Part shown: piece after piece, positions 20,505-31,639 of the stretch | Position numbering within the stretch: the first letter of the stretch is position 1 | Layout: each line of letters opens with the position of its first letter | From: Desmodus rotundus | Taxonomy: Eukaryota > Chordata > Mammalia > Chiroptera > Phyllostomidae | Direction: 5' to 3' | Assembly: GCF_022682495.2 (NCBI RefSeq) | Contig: NC_071392.1 | Span: 104,770,896-104,834,895, forward strand | Length of the DNA stretch: 64,000 bases | Translations under genes and position numbers: made by a program | Notes under the pieces: generated by a model | Database searches by the model: none | The model's input: the letters and a program-made list of their open reading frames with translations, nothing else | What the model was told of the DNA's origin: nothing

Positions 20505-20965
20505 TTTCACAGTTGATTTTTTTATTGAATTTATCGGGGTGACACTGGTTAACAAAATCATACAGGTTTCAGGGGCACAGCACCACAAATCATCATCTGC
20601 ATACTGTGCTGTGTGTTCACCGCCCCAAGGCTGTACATTTAATCTTGTAAGAAATTGTCAGACCTTCCTCCAAAATGTATGTTTTTACTTGTATCAACAG
20701 TGTACGGGTTCCTGTTCAACATTTGTTTTTATTTTTTTCATTTTAGCCATGTTGGAATGTATGTAGTGGTACTTCATTATGGTTTTAATTTGCATTTCCC
20801 TGGTACCTAAAGCCGTTGAGCATCTATTCATATGCTTATCGGCCATTCATATATTTCCTTTCGTGGAAATTCTGTTAAATTCTTTTTGCACCCTCCCTTC
20901 TTTTCTACTGGCTTGTTTGCCTTTTTATTACTGAGTTGTAGGGGTTCCTGTGTTCCATTTCTGCT
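20505..20965 (-). mobile_element. L1 LINE 3' sequences, minus orientation (two ages)
   Basis: A left part with TTTTTATTGAATTTATCGGGGTGACACTGG-type sequence (L1 3' terminus complement) runs into an older L1 3' UTR part with TTAATTTGCATTTCCCTGGT and TTTTTATTACTGAGTTGTAG. Confidence 0.7.
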
Positions 20966-21184
20966 CTAGATTTTTCAGCTGCCCTATGGGAACACATTCA
21001 TGAAGAATTTTACACAGTCTAGTCTCTTGGTAAAACCCACAACCATATTTCTATGAAGAGCCAAGTTTGGTGTCAAGCAGGTCTGCCAAGATACACCCCA
21101 ACCAACCAGAGAGTCAAAAGGTGTCTTTAAATCATTGTGACTTCACCCTACTTACATCTAGTGTTCCTGTCCCACTAGACATGG

Positions 21185-21350
21185 AATAGAAGGCAGGCCA
21201 TGAGTTTAGACGTCAGACAGACATGGGTTCAAATCCCCACACCAGCCATCGATCCACGTGAGCATGAGCCGCTCTCCCTCCTCCGTAAAGTGGGTAAACC
21301 TGTTCTCAGGGTTGTTGTGAGGATTAGCTGTACACGTAGGATCTGGTGTG
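21185..21350 (+). repeat. MIR SINE, plus orientation
   Basis: GTCAGACAGACATGGGTTCA, AAATCCCCACACCAGCC, then GGTTGTTGTGAGGATTAGCT and TAGTAAGTGCTTAACAGCAG follow MIR consensus order. Confidence 0.75.
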
Positions 21351-21359
21351 TAGTAAGTG

Positions 21360-21480
21360 CTTAACAGCAGTTACTCTTTAACGCCTCTTTGAGGTAGGTA
21401 CTATTATCTCCACTCTAGAGATGAGAAAACAGAGGCAGAAACTGAGATAATTGTTTAAGATCACAGTGAATGATGCAGCC
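21360..21480 (-). repeat. MIR fragment, minus orientation
   Basis: GAGGTAGGTACTATTATCTC then GAGATGAGAAAACAGAGGCA and TTGTTTAAGATCACAGTGAA match the complement of MIR. Confidence 0.7.
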
Positions 21481-21499
21481 AGGACTACAGGCCACACTA

Positions 21500-23040
21500 G
21501 CAACCTCAAAAATTTGAAAAAAGTAGCCGCCATCATCACCCTGATAACAATTTTGTTATTCTATGCGTTCCTTCCTTTTGAGATTGCCTGTCCCCATCAT
21601 TCAAGACCCAGTGAGCTCCAGGGAAGACTTCTCCTGCTGTAGTGTGCAACAGCGCTGCACACTTCTGCTGTAGCCCACATTGCACTTCCATTGTCCTTGG
21701 CCATGGCTGCTCCCGGAAGAGTTCTTGGTCACCTTAGTATTTCCGTTGCCCGAGCCAGGAGGCTGGCATATGGTATGACAGGCGCTCAGGAACGTTGACC
21801 GCACGGACACACGAGACATCACTACACGGCTCCCTGTTGCCCTGCACGGCTGCGCTGTTGAGTGTCGAGTCCTGTGCACTCCTAGGGACTGCTACAGTGT
21901 GAGCCCTCCAAGGACTCTTCCTCTGCGTTGTGGACCCTCCGCTCTCCTCCCCACACAGGGGTCTACAGAATGAGTTTGTCTTCTTCCCCACTTTCCAGAG
22001 TCTAAGATAAGTCTGCAATAGACAGAAGAAGCCACGCTGTGGCTTAGACTAAAAGCTGGGCTGCTTGCCTTGGGATTCACTCCAAATCCTCCTCCCATCT
22101 CCAAGGGCACTCTGTCGCCTCAAGAAACAAGACAGCTGGAGATGCGGGCTCTGAAGGCCAGCCAAGCCCCTGTGGTTTGGCAGAAGAAGAGGTCATTGTC
22201 CAACCAGGAAGTGGTCCTGGTGTCTCAGCTGACCCTAGACTTTTCCAGGCAGGGCTGAGATTTATAGCAGCTGAATTCAAGGCTCCCCGTGGGCTCACAA
22301 ACAAGTCTGCCTCTCTGGAGAGCTGTGGATAGATCCCTCTCCCCAGGCAGGCTCCCTGCCCCAAACCCCACAGACCTTAGCATCATATGCCTGGGGTACT
22401 GAGAGATTTGTTGACAAGTTGACAGCAATCAAGCTAGTGTAGCTTCTCATCACTCACCTTGGAAGGTAATGGGGTGATCCCAGGAGCTGAGAACCCCTGC
22501 ACAGCCAAACTGCAGAGCTTACGGGCCACAGCCCGGGAGAAGGCTCAGCCACAATCAGGAGGTTGAACCTTGTTGCTCCAGAGGAAGGGAGAAGTTCACA
22601 AGAGGGCAACAAAGACCATGTGTGCAGCAAAGTCATAAGCCACCCAGAAAAACTATACAATTTCACACCAGACTGGGCCCTCACCCAGCTTAGGGGATGA
22701 TCTCAACTTGGATACAGGCTTTTAGACAAAAGGAACACAAAACTCCCCAAGTTCCTCCCTAGCACTAGGAAAAGCACTTCAGAACTGTCACTTACAATGG
22801 CCTCCTGCAGTGGTGAAGGCAGGATGGGACTATGGGGAGACTGCAGCCCTGTCATTCCGCCTGGGGGGGGGGGGCACAAAGTGCTTTGGGATTTAGGCTG
22901 AAGGCCATGGATCCATGGGTGGCGTTCGATGTATGGAGGGAGGGTGGAATGCTGTGGTCTGTGTAATGTGAGAAATGACTTCATGTTCCTCTTCAGGCTG
23001 GGTGCTACAAGCCTTCTTGCACTCCACACACTCACCCATG
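21500..23040. other. Intergenic, no gene seen
   Basis: Mostly unique sequence with a 12-G run at 22,863-22,874. No exon or nameable repeat was recognised. Confidence 0.5.
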
Positions 23041-24000
23041 GCTTCACTCACCTCCTACACACTTACCACCAGTGCTCTCGTCTACATCCCACACTCATGG
23101 GTCCGGCTGCCTGCTCAACGTGACCCTTTGCATGTCTCAAAAGCACCTCAAACTCATGTCCAAAACCAAACTCATGACCCTCTTCCCACACCTGGTTCTC
23201 TCCTAAACTCCCCACCCGGGTGAAGCAACCCCCAAACCATCCTGCTGTACAAGGCAGGAACGGTGGCGCCTGTGACCCCTTCCTCTCTCACACCCCGCTA
23301 TCAAATCGTTCAGAACCTGCCTCCTAAACCTCTCTTCATCCCTTCCACTTTTCTACAGTCCGCCCTCGCTGCGCCCAAGGCCACTGCCGCTCCTGCTAGC
23401 TTCCAGGCCTCCAGACAGCGTTCCACAGGGAGCCCTTCTGCTCCTGGCTGACTCCTACTCATCCTTCTGATCTCAGCTCAAATGCCACTTCCTCAAGGGA
23501 GACACCTCGTGACCTCTCTGAATAAGCTGTTAACTCCTTTCTGGCACTAGGCAGAGTTGCTATTTTACAATTGGCCTCCTCGAGCCTCTAAACTCCGTAA
23601 GAGCAGGGCTGGTTTTTGTTTTCTTGCCACCACTACATTCCCAAGGCCATGCTCAGTGTCTTACACGTGTCCAACTCCGACACCTAACATGAACGTCATG
23701 TCGTACCCCCCAGTTAGGCTGCTCATCGCCACAGTCTCCTGGGCCACTGTCATGTCTTGCAAGGGTCACTGAGCTGTTCCATGTCTGTCTTGACTCCATC
23801 CTCCTTCGCTATATCCTCCACATTTCAGCCAGAACGATCTTTTCAACAAGCAAATTCAACCACTTGTTATCTTTCATTACTCCCAACAGCGTTCAAATTC
23901 ATTAACGTGGCTTCTAACATGCAAATTGGTCATTACTTATCCAAAGACTGCCGTGCTCTTGTTCTGCAGTAACATAACCCTGACTTTATCAAGAGGGCAG
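23040..24000 (+). repeat. L2 LINE-like sequence, plus orientation
   Basis: A series of L2-type landmarks: ACCCCTTCCTCTCTCACACC, CAGAACCTGCCTCCTAAACC, CAGCCAGAACGATCTTTTCA, CATTACTCCCAACAGCGTTC. Diverged and without coding capacity. Confidence 0.6.
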
Positions 24001-24559
24001 TGTGCCCTACTAAGGACTACCCCAGCCTTCCTTCCCAGGAGGCAGCATGCTTCTGAGAGGTTTAAAAGGCAGAACTGAAGGCGGATGTGTTGGTAACTCA
24101 GCGACTTGAAAGGGTTGTCTTTCCGAAGGCCAGAGTTCCCTTTCTTATAATGCCGTGTCCTATGTCTATAAAGTGTCCGTTAGTAAAACATATCTTGTGT
24201 TAGTAAATGCTGGCCAATGAGATGAAAGTGGAATGGTACTGGTTAGGCCTTCCGAAAGTGCTTCCTGATGTGGGAACAGACAGCTGGGTGTGCTCTGCCC
24301 ATCCCCGATTTCTTCTGCTTTCTGCCAGCTTCAAGGACGGAATGGTGGGGGCTTCAACAGCCACCTTAGACATGAAGCATCAATGAAAATTCAAGCCACG
24401 TGCCTGGAGCGGCTGAGCAAAAAGAGCCAAGCAGGACCGTGGCGCCCACTATGGAGCAGCCGTATGGCGCTGTGCCTTGGGTTTCTTTTAGATGAGGACA
24501 AATTGATATTTTACTGATATTTTACCAGCAGGTAAACTGAAACAATGCAGGCTCCTAAG

Positions 24560-25015
24560 CATTTTACGACTTGACCATTGTCAATCTCACTCTCCTTTCA
24601 TCTCAAATCTGACAACTCAGCCAAGCCAAACGTTCTTCAGTTCCTCACAGCTATTTCTCTGCAACTAAAGTCTCCCAGGCTGCTCTTTCTGCCTGGAATA
24701 CAGCTCCCACCTGGCTCACTCCTACTCACCCTTTCGGATTTCGGCATAAAAACCAGCTCTTCAACAACCATACCAGCGAGGTTAAGACGCCCCCGTTTGC
24801 TGGTACCAGAGTAGCTCCTTGCCATATGCTATTTATGACGCTGTGGTCCACGCTACTGAGTTCATCTCCTCCTCCAGGGCCATCAACGCCATGAAGGCAG
24901 GATGCAGCCGCTCTCATCCAAAACTGTTTCCAAATGCCCAGCCCGGGTGTTCAATAAATGCGTCTGGAATAAATGGAGTGAATGAAAGAGGCATATCGTT
25001 TTGGTTACAGAGCTA
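24560..25015 (+). repeat. L2 LINE 3' end, plus orientation
   Basis: GGCTGCTCTTTCTGCCTGGA, then CCATCAACGCCATGAAGGCAG and GGGTGTTCAATAAATGCGTC with GAATGAATGAAAGAGG-like ending, as in the L2 terminus. It ends just left of the DBNDD2 poly(A) site. Confidence 0.65.
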
Positions 25016-25086
25016 AACAAATACTGTGGCTTTGATATCTCTGCAATGTGAAAAATGAAGTGGGATGGTTGGTATACTGTTATTTG

Positions 25087-25092
25087 TTTATT
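25087..25092 (-). terminator. DBNDD2: Probable DBNDD2 polyadenylation signal (AATAAA)
   Basis: Minus-strand AATAAA about 435 nt beyond the DBNDD2 stop codon, giving a 3' UTR of about 450 nt. It is the first canonical signal downstream of the stop. Confidence 0.5.
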
Positions 25093-25526
25093 ACCGACAC
25101 GGTGCCCTATTCCAAAAAAGGACGTAAGGAGGCAGGATGGCTGGAGTTACCACCTCACTTGGTGCTAAAGAGTTCACGTCCATTGGGAGACACTGGTGGA
25201 GGAGACTGTTAGAGGCTGCAAGGGTAGTCTGGGGGAGGGGCGCTAAGAAAAGCAGTGGCGTCCTGTCCTACCTCATCTCCACCTCCTTGCCTACAAGCTC
25301 TACCTTGGGGGTAAGCCAAAAGCTAGTGGGAGGGTTGCAGCAGGAAAAGGTTAGAGGTCACACAGGAGAGGGCCAGCTCCCAGGGAGGTGCGCCGTCTCA
25401 CCATCCCGTCCTCCCTCCGGTGCCTACTACAGGTAGAGTCTGGTCTTCTCCAAAGAGCTCTGGCTGGGCCTAGGGTCTCCTGCGGAGAACAGCCAGCTCC
25501 GTCAGTCCACAGGCGGGTGCCCACTG

Positions 25527-27150
25527 CTAGCTGCAGGCTCCAGGTTCGGTCCCTCCCTCGCCCCCCTCCTCCTCCGCGTCAGACTGTGCCAAGGGCGTGT
25601 CTTCGCCACCGTCACTGGGGTTGGGGCTGCGCGGGTTGGTGGAGGAGTCAGAAGATGAGGAAGAAGAGCGGGATGTGGTCCTGTCTGGCGTGTGCATGGG
25701 CAGGCTCAGCTCCTCTGGATGGTCGTCCACGCCTGCCCAGAGAGAAGAGCTGGTCAGGGCCACCAACAGGGCTTCGGAGGACTCTCAGGGATGGACTCTG
25801 TGGCCAGGAGACACTGAAGCCCAGACAAGGGCAGGGGCTTGTCCACAGTCACTTAGCCAGTCTAGCAAAGAGCCAGGTCTCCTGACTCCCAGCTCCTTGT
25901 ACTTCTGGAATCACGTCTGGGCTCTAGAGTCAGGTCAATCAATTCAAGATTCCGAGTTCCACCTACGCCACTTATTTACTTAGTGGCTTGGAGCAAGTCT
26001 CTTTCCTCGCAGGGACTGTGCTCCTTCTCTGTAAAGAAAGGGATTCCTACATTCCAGAAGCGTTTTGAGGGTAAAAACTAATAAAGCTTATAAAGTGCCT
26101 GGCACGTGGCAGTAGGCTGTCAATTAATAGCAGCAGTTGTAAGTGAGAGAATATCTATCTTACAAGTACATGGACTTTGGAGTCAGAAAGCCCTGGTTTG
26201 AACCCAGCTTTCCCACTTTCCAGCTGAGTGACAACCTCTCCGAGCCTAACAGCCTTCTTTATAAAATGGAGATAGCACTACCTGCCCTGACAGGGCCTTT
26301 GTAAGGATTGAGATACTATATGTAAAGTATTTTAGTCAGTACTAGAAACTTACTAAAGCACTCAATAAATACTGTATTATTACGATGACTAAAACTGCTT
26401 AAGTTCTCCAATGTAAAAATTACACTTTTATATCATTTTGATTTTATTAAATTCACAAGTGTAAAATTAACAAGGCTAAGCGGGGATGGGCATTCTTAGA
26501 ATTTTGGATTGGAGATCCAACCCAGTTGGCCTCAGGGTCAACTTCCCTAAAATCAGAACAGACAGCTGTTTCACTGGTGGAAACGCCCCCGCCTTCCAGC
26601 CCCGACGGGTATACTTCCCCAGCCCACACTTCCGAGCCCCAACATCCGGCTCTGGCCAACTGGTGCCCAAGTCCCAGCACAGGAGCATACCAGATGTCTG
26701 CGGGGTTGGTGGAGGATCTTCGCAAGGCAAGAACACGTCTGCTCCGTCCTGATCCCCAAGGTCAATAAATTCCACTTGCTCCAGCGTGTCCACATTCACT
26801 TCCATGGATGAGATACTACCTATGGGGGCTGCAGACCAAGAAGGCCAAGTCAAGGGGACCCTGGCTGGAGCCGACAGGATGGTCAGAGCTATCTGTAAGG
26901 TCCAGAGATAGAAGTGCAGAGGGACGAGAAAACAAGAGGGGAGGGGCCCCCAAGATTCTGGATCTTTAAGACTCTCTCCCTAAGTCCCTCTCCCCAGGAC
27001 TTAGAACTTACGTCTCTGCGCCTCGAGATGCAGGTGAGACAGGGGGAAGACGAACTCTGTCTCAGGCTGTAAAATGTCCTCAAAGAACTTCTGCCGCTCC
27101 CGCAGGCGGAGCTGCTGGCGCTCCAGGGATGCCCGGGCATTTGGGTCCAT
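25527..27150 (-). CDS. DBNDD2: DBNDD2, dysbindin domain-containing protein 2, 3 coding exons
   Basis: Small cytoplasmic protein of the dysbindin family, also described as a casein kinase 1 binding protein (family knowledge). Coding exons on the minus strand: 27012-27150 (MDPNARASLERQQLRLRE...), 26691-26828 (...IGSISSMEVNVDTLEQVEF...), 25527-25732 (...ELSLPMHTPDRTTSRSS... to PGACS stop). They sum to 483 nt: 160 codons plus stop, close to the human form of about 161. Junctions are GT/AG with strong donors (GTAAGT, GTATGC). The N-terminal third is charged and probably coiled-coil (RQQLRLRERQKFFEDIL). The middle holds the conserved dysbindin block with FIDLGDQDGADVFLPCEDPP. The C-terminus is a serine run followed by an acidic Glu/Gly-rich tail. 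The ATG at 27,150 gives the canonical short form; longer forms from upstream first exons are possible. TP53TG5 lies head-to-head about 10.7 kb away. Confidence 0.95.
25905..26110 (+). repeat. MIR in DBNDD2 intron 2, plus orientation
   Basis: GGGCTCTAGAGTCAGGTCAA, CTTAGTGGCTTGGAGCAAGT, then ATAAAGTGCCTGGCACGTGG and CAATTAATAGCAGCAG match MIR order. Confidence 0.75.
26160..26370 (+). repeat. Second MIR in DBNDD2 intron 2, plus orientation
   Basis: GACTTTGGAGTCAGAAAGCC, GGTTTGAACCCAGCTTTCCC, TTATAAAATGGAGATAGCAC, AAGCACTCAATAAATACTGT: well-preserved MIR core. Confidence 0.8.
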
Positions 27151-28199
27151 GTCAGCTCCTGGAGGGTGGGAGATGGAGCTATGAAGTTGAGAGAGGCAAT
27201 GCCCTGGGGGCCTGAGTGTGCGAGGCCCCACTGCAGCCAGCATCCCAGGATAGGGACCCTGGTTCCAGCCCAGACACCTCTGGACTTGGCTTCCTTCTTC
27301 CCCTTCCCTAAAATGAAATCCCTTACCACAAACTTCAAGTGTCATACGGAGGCGGGGCTGACCCTAGTAGGCTCCACAAAGGGGACGCCAGTCCCAGGCA
27401 CAGCAAGAGAGGCTCCTCTGTATTCAGGGGATGGACACAGCCAACGGCCAAGTCTCAGAATCATGCTCATGTGCGAGGAGTTGCTGGGGCCGCTCCAGCC
27501 CAAATGGGGGAGGCATTTACCCACTCCTCCGAGGCCAGGGAAGAGGACAGGACAGAGATCTCAGGTGGAAGGTCCCCTCCCTCTAGTGCTCCGGTTCCTG
27601 CACCTTCTTCAAAACCCAGACAGAAGCTGAAGTACCCCCCCCTTCCTCTCTCTACACTCACACACCCCGTCACCTTTACCCTCATGCCCTCCAAGACCCG
27701 CTCTGAAGTCACAGGCCTGACGTCCAGCCTGGGCTCTCTTTGCCTAAGGAAATCTTTCTAGCTCGTCTCCCCGCCCGCGTCCGAAAATGGCATAACCATC
27801 CTACCTGTCTCAAACACAAGGCACTGCCTGGGAGGGTGCTCTGGGAAACGTGAAGCTCCTGCCCTCGCAGCTCTTTAGCTGCGCTGACGTCTCCCCTCAC
27901 ACTCGTCTCCTCTGACCCATCTCTGTCTTACCTCCCCACTAGTCAGTGAGTAGCCATTGCAAGGGCAGGTCCTGGGTCCAATTCAGACCAGGCCCCCAGT
28001 GCTGAGAGCTTTCCAGAACACCAGAGCTCTGGGCCAGCCCAGGCCCTTTGCATTCACTGGCGTTCGCTCCATCTCCTTCCAGGCATTCGGCTCAGAGCCC
28101 ATCACGGGAGGTGAGGGAGTAAGTATCAAACCTGAGGACCAGACCACCCTCCTTCCGCAGACGGCCTTCCCCGCCTCGTCTACACTCTGCATATTCAAG

Positions 28200-29760
28200 A
28201 CCCTGGTCAGCTCCAGAGGCGCTGGGGCGGGCCTTGGGAGACCCAAAACCCAGTGGGCCAGGCAGGGCCAAGGAAGTGTGGGGAGCCCTTGCGGCCGCGG
28301 GCTGGTGGTGGAGGAGGAAGGCGCTGACGCTGATTCCTGGGAAAGGCTCTTAGATCCGCAGCCCAGGTCACAAGGCTAAAAATACCCGGGCCCCTGAGGC
28401 CGAGTGCTTTAGCAGCGGCTGGGGGAGGGCGAACGAGAGAACAGGGGAGTAAAAGGGACCAGGGACTCCGGGACGCCCCTTCTCTTTTCCCCTTCCCCAG
28501 CCCGATCAGTATCACAAGACTGAAGGAGCACCCCCACCCCCGAGAGAGGGGGCGCAACGCCGAGTACTGGAGAGGGGAAGGGAGTTGTTTACGCGACTCA
28601 AGGTGCTGGGGAGAGGGGTGAAGAGATTTGGGGGCAGGAGGCTGCCAGGGGCCCGGCTGGGGACCAGTGAAATGGAAAGCACCCTCCGGGTCTCAGCCCC
28701 ACCCGCACTGGAGTCAAAGGGAGCGAAAGAATTCCCTAAAAGGGACATGGTGTGTCCGAGGGGGGGAAGGGAGGAGAAGCGATGGAGCACCCCCCCAACC
28801 CCGGCCGTTCTTCCCGGGCTCGCGTCCCCCCCACACAGCAGCCCTCCCCCAGCACCTGCGCCCGCAGGGGAGCCCCTACCTGCCGCGCCGGCACCCAGGC
28901 TGACTCAGTCTGTCCGCTCCGGCGAGACAGTGGCGGGGGCGTGGGAGCGAGCCGTGCGGTGGGGTGGGGCTGCGCCGCCGGGTCTCCCCCGGGACGCACT
29001 GGCCCTGGGAGCAGGGAACGAGGAAGAGGCGGGAGGCGGAAGTGGGGGAGGGGCGGCGGCGGGCACACGCGCTAGCTTCTCGCTGGGCGGTTGTGGGGGA
29101 GTCCCTTCGGGCGCGATAGCTCCTACTTCCAGGGCGGGCGAAAAGTTCCCGGCCCGCATCCTTCCTCCCCGCACCCAAGCGGCCTTCTCTGCGCTCCATC
29201 CGCCACCTCCCTTGCGCTAGGTTCCGCACCTAGTCTCCACTAGCCGCGCCCCACTGGTGGCCGCGGCTGCAGCGGCGCAGACGTGCCGCGGGGACACGCG
29301 CGAGCTCCGGGCTCACGCACACTTGCTGCTCCAAGACTCCCGGGCAGCTCCGAAGCAACCAACACGAATCCGCACACCGGTGCCCTCGGTCACACTCACA
29401 CGTTGATGCACTCACCTCTCGAGAGGGCGCACGAAAGGGAGGCTGACCACCCGCGGGAGGGGGAGGCCACCCGGTGCCGCCTGTTAGAGCAGGTGCATTG
29501 CAGCGGTGGATCCCCCTGCCCCGGGACTCACCCGGCAGCCCCTGGTTCCTGGATCCAGGACTGGACAGCCAACGCCCAGCTTTCCAGCGCACTGGGCGGG
29601 GTGGGCTCCGGGACAGGGCGGGTCAGGGCTGGAGGGGTGGGCCGTTGCGCCGCACCCCCAGACGCCGGAGAAGAGTCAACTTCTGCAGGGTGCTAAGAGA
29701 GGCACTGTACGCCCGGTCTGGTGCGGGGTGGAAGGCTCAGGCGCAAACTGCGGGCCTAGA
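28200..29760 (-). promoter_or_regulatory. DBNDD2: Large CpG island, DBNDD2 promoter with alternative first exons
   Basis: About 1.5 kb of very GC- and CpG-rich sequence lies 1-2.6 kb upstream of the DBNDD2 start codon. On the minus strand it contains at least three good donor sites: after 28,880 (GGCAG|GTAGGG), 29,416 (CGAGAG|GTGAGT) and 29,532 (GCCGG|GTGAGT). Each could end a non-coding first exon spliced to an acceptor ahead of 27,150. Human DBNDD2 is known for multiple 5' variants. Start sites cannot be fixed here. Long open frames in this island are GC-driven and I do not call them genes. Confidence 0.65.
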
Positions 29761-29984
29761 GGGGAAAGGCTTGCCCACTTGCAGCACCTCCTTGGCTCAG
29801 ATCAGTGCCAGTGCCCAACCTAGCAGTTCCGGGACCCAGAGAGTTCCTGTGCCCATCCTCTTCCTTCTCCCTTGCCCCCACCCTCTTGTCCTCGTAGCTT
29901 CAGAAGCCAGGGCGGGGGAGACGTCAGTCGGAGATGCTTTTGCTGTGGGGTCAGCGAACATCCTCGAGCAAGCCAAGAACTAGG

Positions 29985-30279
29985 ACTCATCCTTGGCACC
30001 TCCCTGTCCTTCGCTGTCCTCATTAACATACATATTCATTTCTTGTCGATTCTCCTCCCTAAATATCTTTCCAATCCACCATTCCTCTCCCACTCCCACC
30101 ACCATCTCTCCCTTGGCTCCTACAAGCTGGTTTTCCTATACTCGCTGGGCCGGCTACTGCTCCACTCCATGCCCCACACAGCAGCCGGCGGTAGTTTCAA
30201 AGTGCAGGTCTGACCTACCACCCGCTGCTCAAATCTCTCCATTGTCAGAGTAAAATCCAGGCCTGATATCTGAGCTGAG
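29985..30279 (+). repeat. L2 LINE-like sequence, plus orientation
   Basis: ACTCATCCTTGGCACCTCCC, CCTCCCTAAATATCTTTCCA, ACAGCAGCCGGCGGTAGTTT and CTCCATTGTCAGAGTAAAAT follow L2-type order. Interrupted on the right by an L1 insertion. Confidence 0.6.
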
Positions 30280-30493
30280 GATTTTTTTAAAAGTATATTT
30301 TATTGATTATGCTATTACAGTGGTCCCATTTTTTCTCCCCTTTATTCCCCTCTGCCCTGGACCCCCCTCCCACCAGCATTCTTCCCCCTTAGTTCGTGTC
30401 CATGGGTTGTACATATAAGTTCTTTGGCTTCTCCATTTCCTATACTATTCTTAACCTCCCCCTATCTATTTTGTGCCTGCCATTTATGCATCT
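30280..30493 (-). mobile_element. Bat-type L1 3' UTR, minus orientation
   Basis: TATTTTATTGATTATGCTAT, ACAGTGGTCCCATTTTTTCT, AGTTCGTGTCCATGGGTTGT, ACATATAAGTTCTTTGGCTT are the complement of the young bat L1 3' end. Short flanking repeats TCTGAGCTGAG (30,269-30,279) and TCTGAGTTGAG (30,494-30,504) fit a target-site duplication. Confidence 0.8.
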
Positions 30494-30709
30494 TCTGAGT
30501 TGAGTTTTGAAGAAATGAGTTCAACAAACAGAGAAGAGAGGAAAGGAATGGAAGCGTGAAAATTCATGGCACATTCAGGTTTCCACTTCAGGGGACCAGC
30601 ACGCTGCCCCTGTTATTGTTACGGGGGTCTCAGAACAGCTCTGTGAGATGAGCGCAGCAAGCCGCTTCCCAGTATTTTACAAGCAAGGAAACCAGTTCGT
30701 GAGAAGAAA

Positions 30710-30930
30710 CAAGTGCGGTGGTTAAGAGCACGCGGATGTAGAACTTCTTGGGCTGTAGAGCTAGCTCTGCATCTCACCAGCTGTGTAAACACTTCACTTC
30801 TCTGATCCAGGGTTTCCTTACTGATCAGAGAGGAATAATTCATCTCTAGATCTTGTGAGATAACTCATATGAAATGCTAGTACGGGGCTTGGGCTTTTTG
30901 GAGATGCTCAGTAAACATTAGCTGTTTTGA
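30710..30930 (+). repeat. MIR SINE, plus orientation, nearly full length
   Basis: GTGCGGTGGTTAAGAGCACG, CACCAGCTGTGTAAACACTT, ATCTTGTGAGATAACTCAT and AGTAAACATTAGCTG give the full MIR order from the tRNA-like head. Confidence 0.8.
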
Positions 30931-30999
30931 TTGTAATGGGAGAAAGGGAAGAAACTGCTCTGTTTCCCAAATTTCTGAAATTATAGAAGCCCTCCCTAA

Positions 31000-31245
31000 T
31001 AGTCAATACTTCTATAGAGCTTATTATACACCTGTCACTATTACAACTACTTTGTATATGTTAACTCTGTTAATCCTCTTAATAATCCTGTGAGGTGAGC
31101 ACTATTATTATTTCCACTTTACAGATACAGACACCAAGATGCAGAGACATGCAGGGACCTGTCCAAGGCCAGAGAGCTGGTAAGTGATGGAGCTGGAATC
31201 TGAACCCAGGCAGGCCGCCTCCGGAGACCGTGCTTATAACCACTG
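31000..31245 (-). repeat. MIR SINE, minus orientation, nearly full length
   Basis: CTTAATAATCCTGTGAGGTG, CACTTTACAGATACAGACAC, CTGTCCAAGGCCAGAGAGCT, TGGAATCTGAACCCAGGCAG and ACCGTGCTTATAACCACTGC: complement of MIR through to the head. Confidence 0.85.
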
Positions 31246-31639
31246 CTCGCGGCCTGTCCCCGTCCCCTGTTGCAGTTTTCATCTTCCAGGGAGTGTCTCG
31301 GCCAGTGCGACTCTTACTCCTCATCGGTGGACGGAGTAGTGACTGGGCGCCGTTTCCCGGCACAGAGGGATAAGGCCACGTCAGAGGGACAGTGGATGAA
31401 AACTCAGCTCACAAAGTCATCGCCCCTCGTTTCAGGCTTATCCCCAGGAACGGGACTACATGGATGTTCTGAGCTGTCCCCAAGATGGCAACAGGCCAGG
31501 AACCGCTGTCCCTTCTCTTCGCCAGATATCTGCCAGGTGAAAGCGTGGGGTGGGAAGAAACCAGCCAACCTAGAAATAATTCAGGGGGCTGTGCTGGAAG
31601 AGCGTCAGCCGGCCGAGAGAAAGCCCCAGGCAGTGAGCC

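Noticed and set aside
25137..25436. 99-codon plus-strand frame
   Set aside because: Antisense to the DBNDD2 3' UTR, no domain.
28585..29220. 211-codon plus-strand open frame
   Set aside because: Lies in the DBNDD2 CpG island. Stop codons are rare in such GC-rich DNA and the translation is Gly/Ala/Pro/Arg-rich without domain signal.
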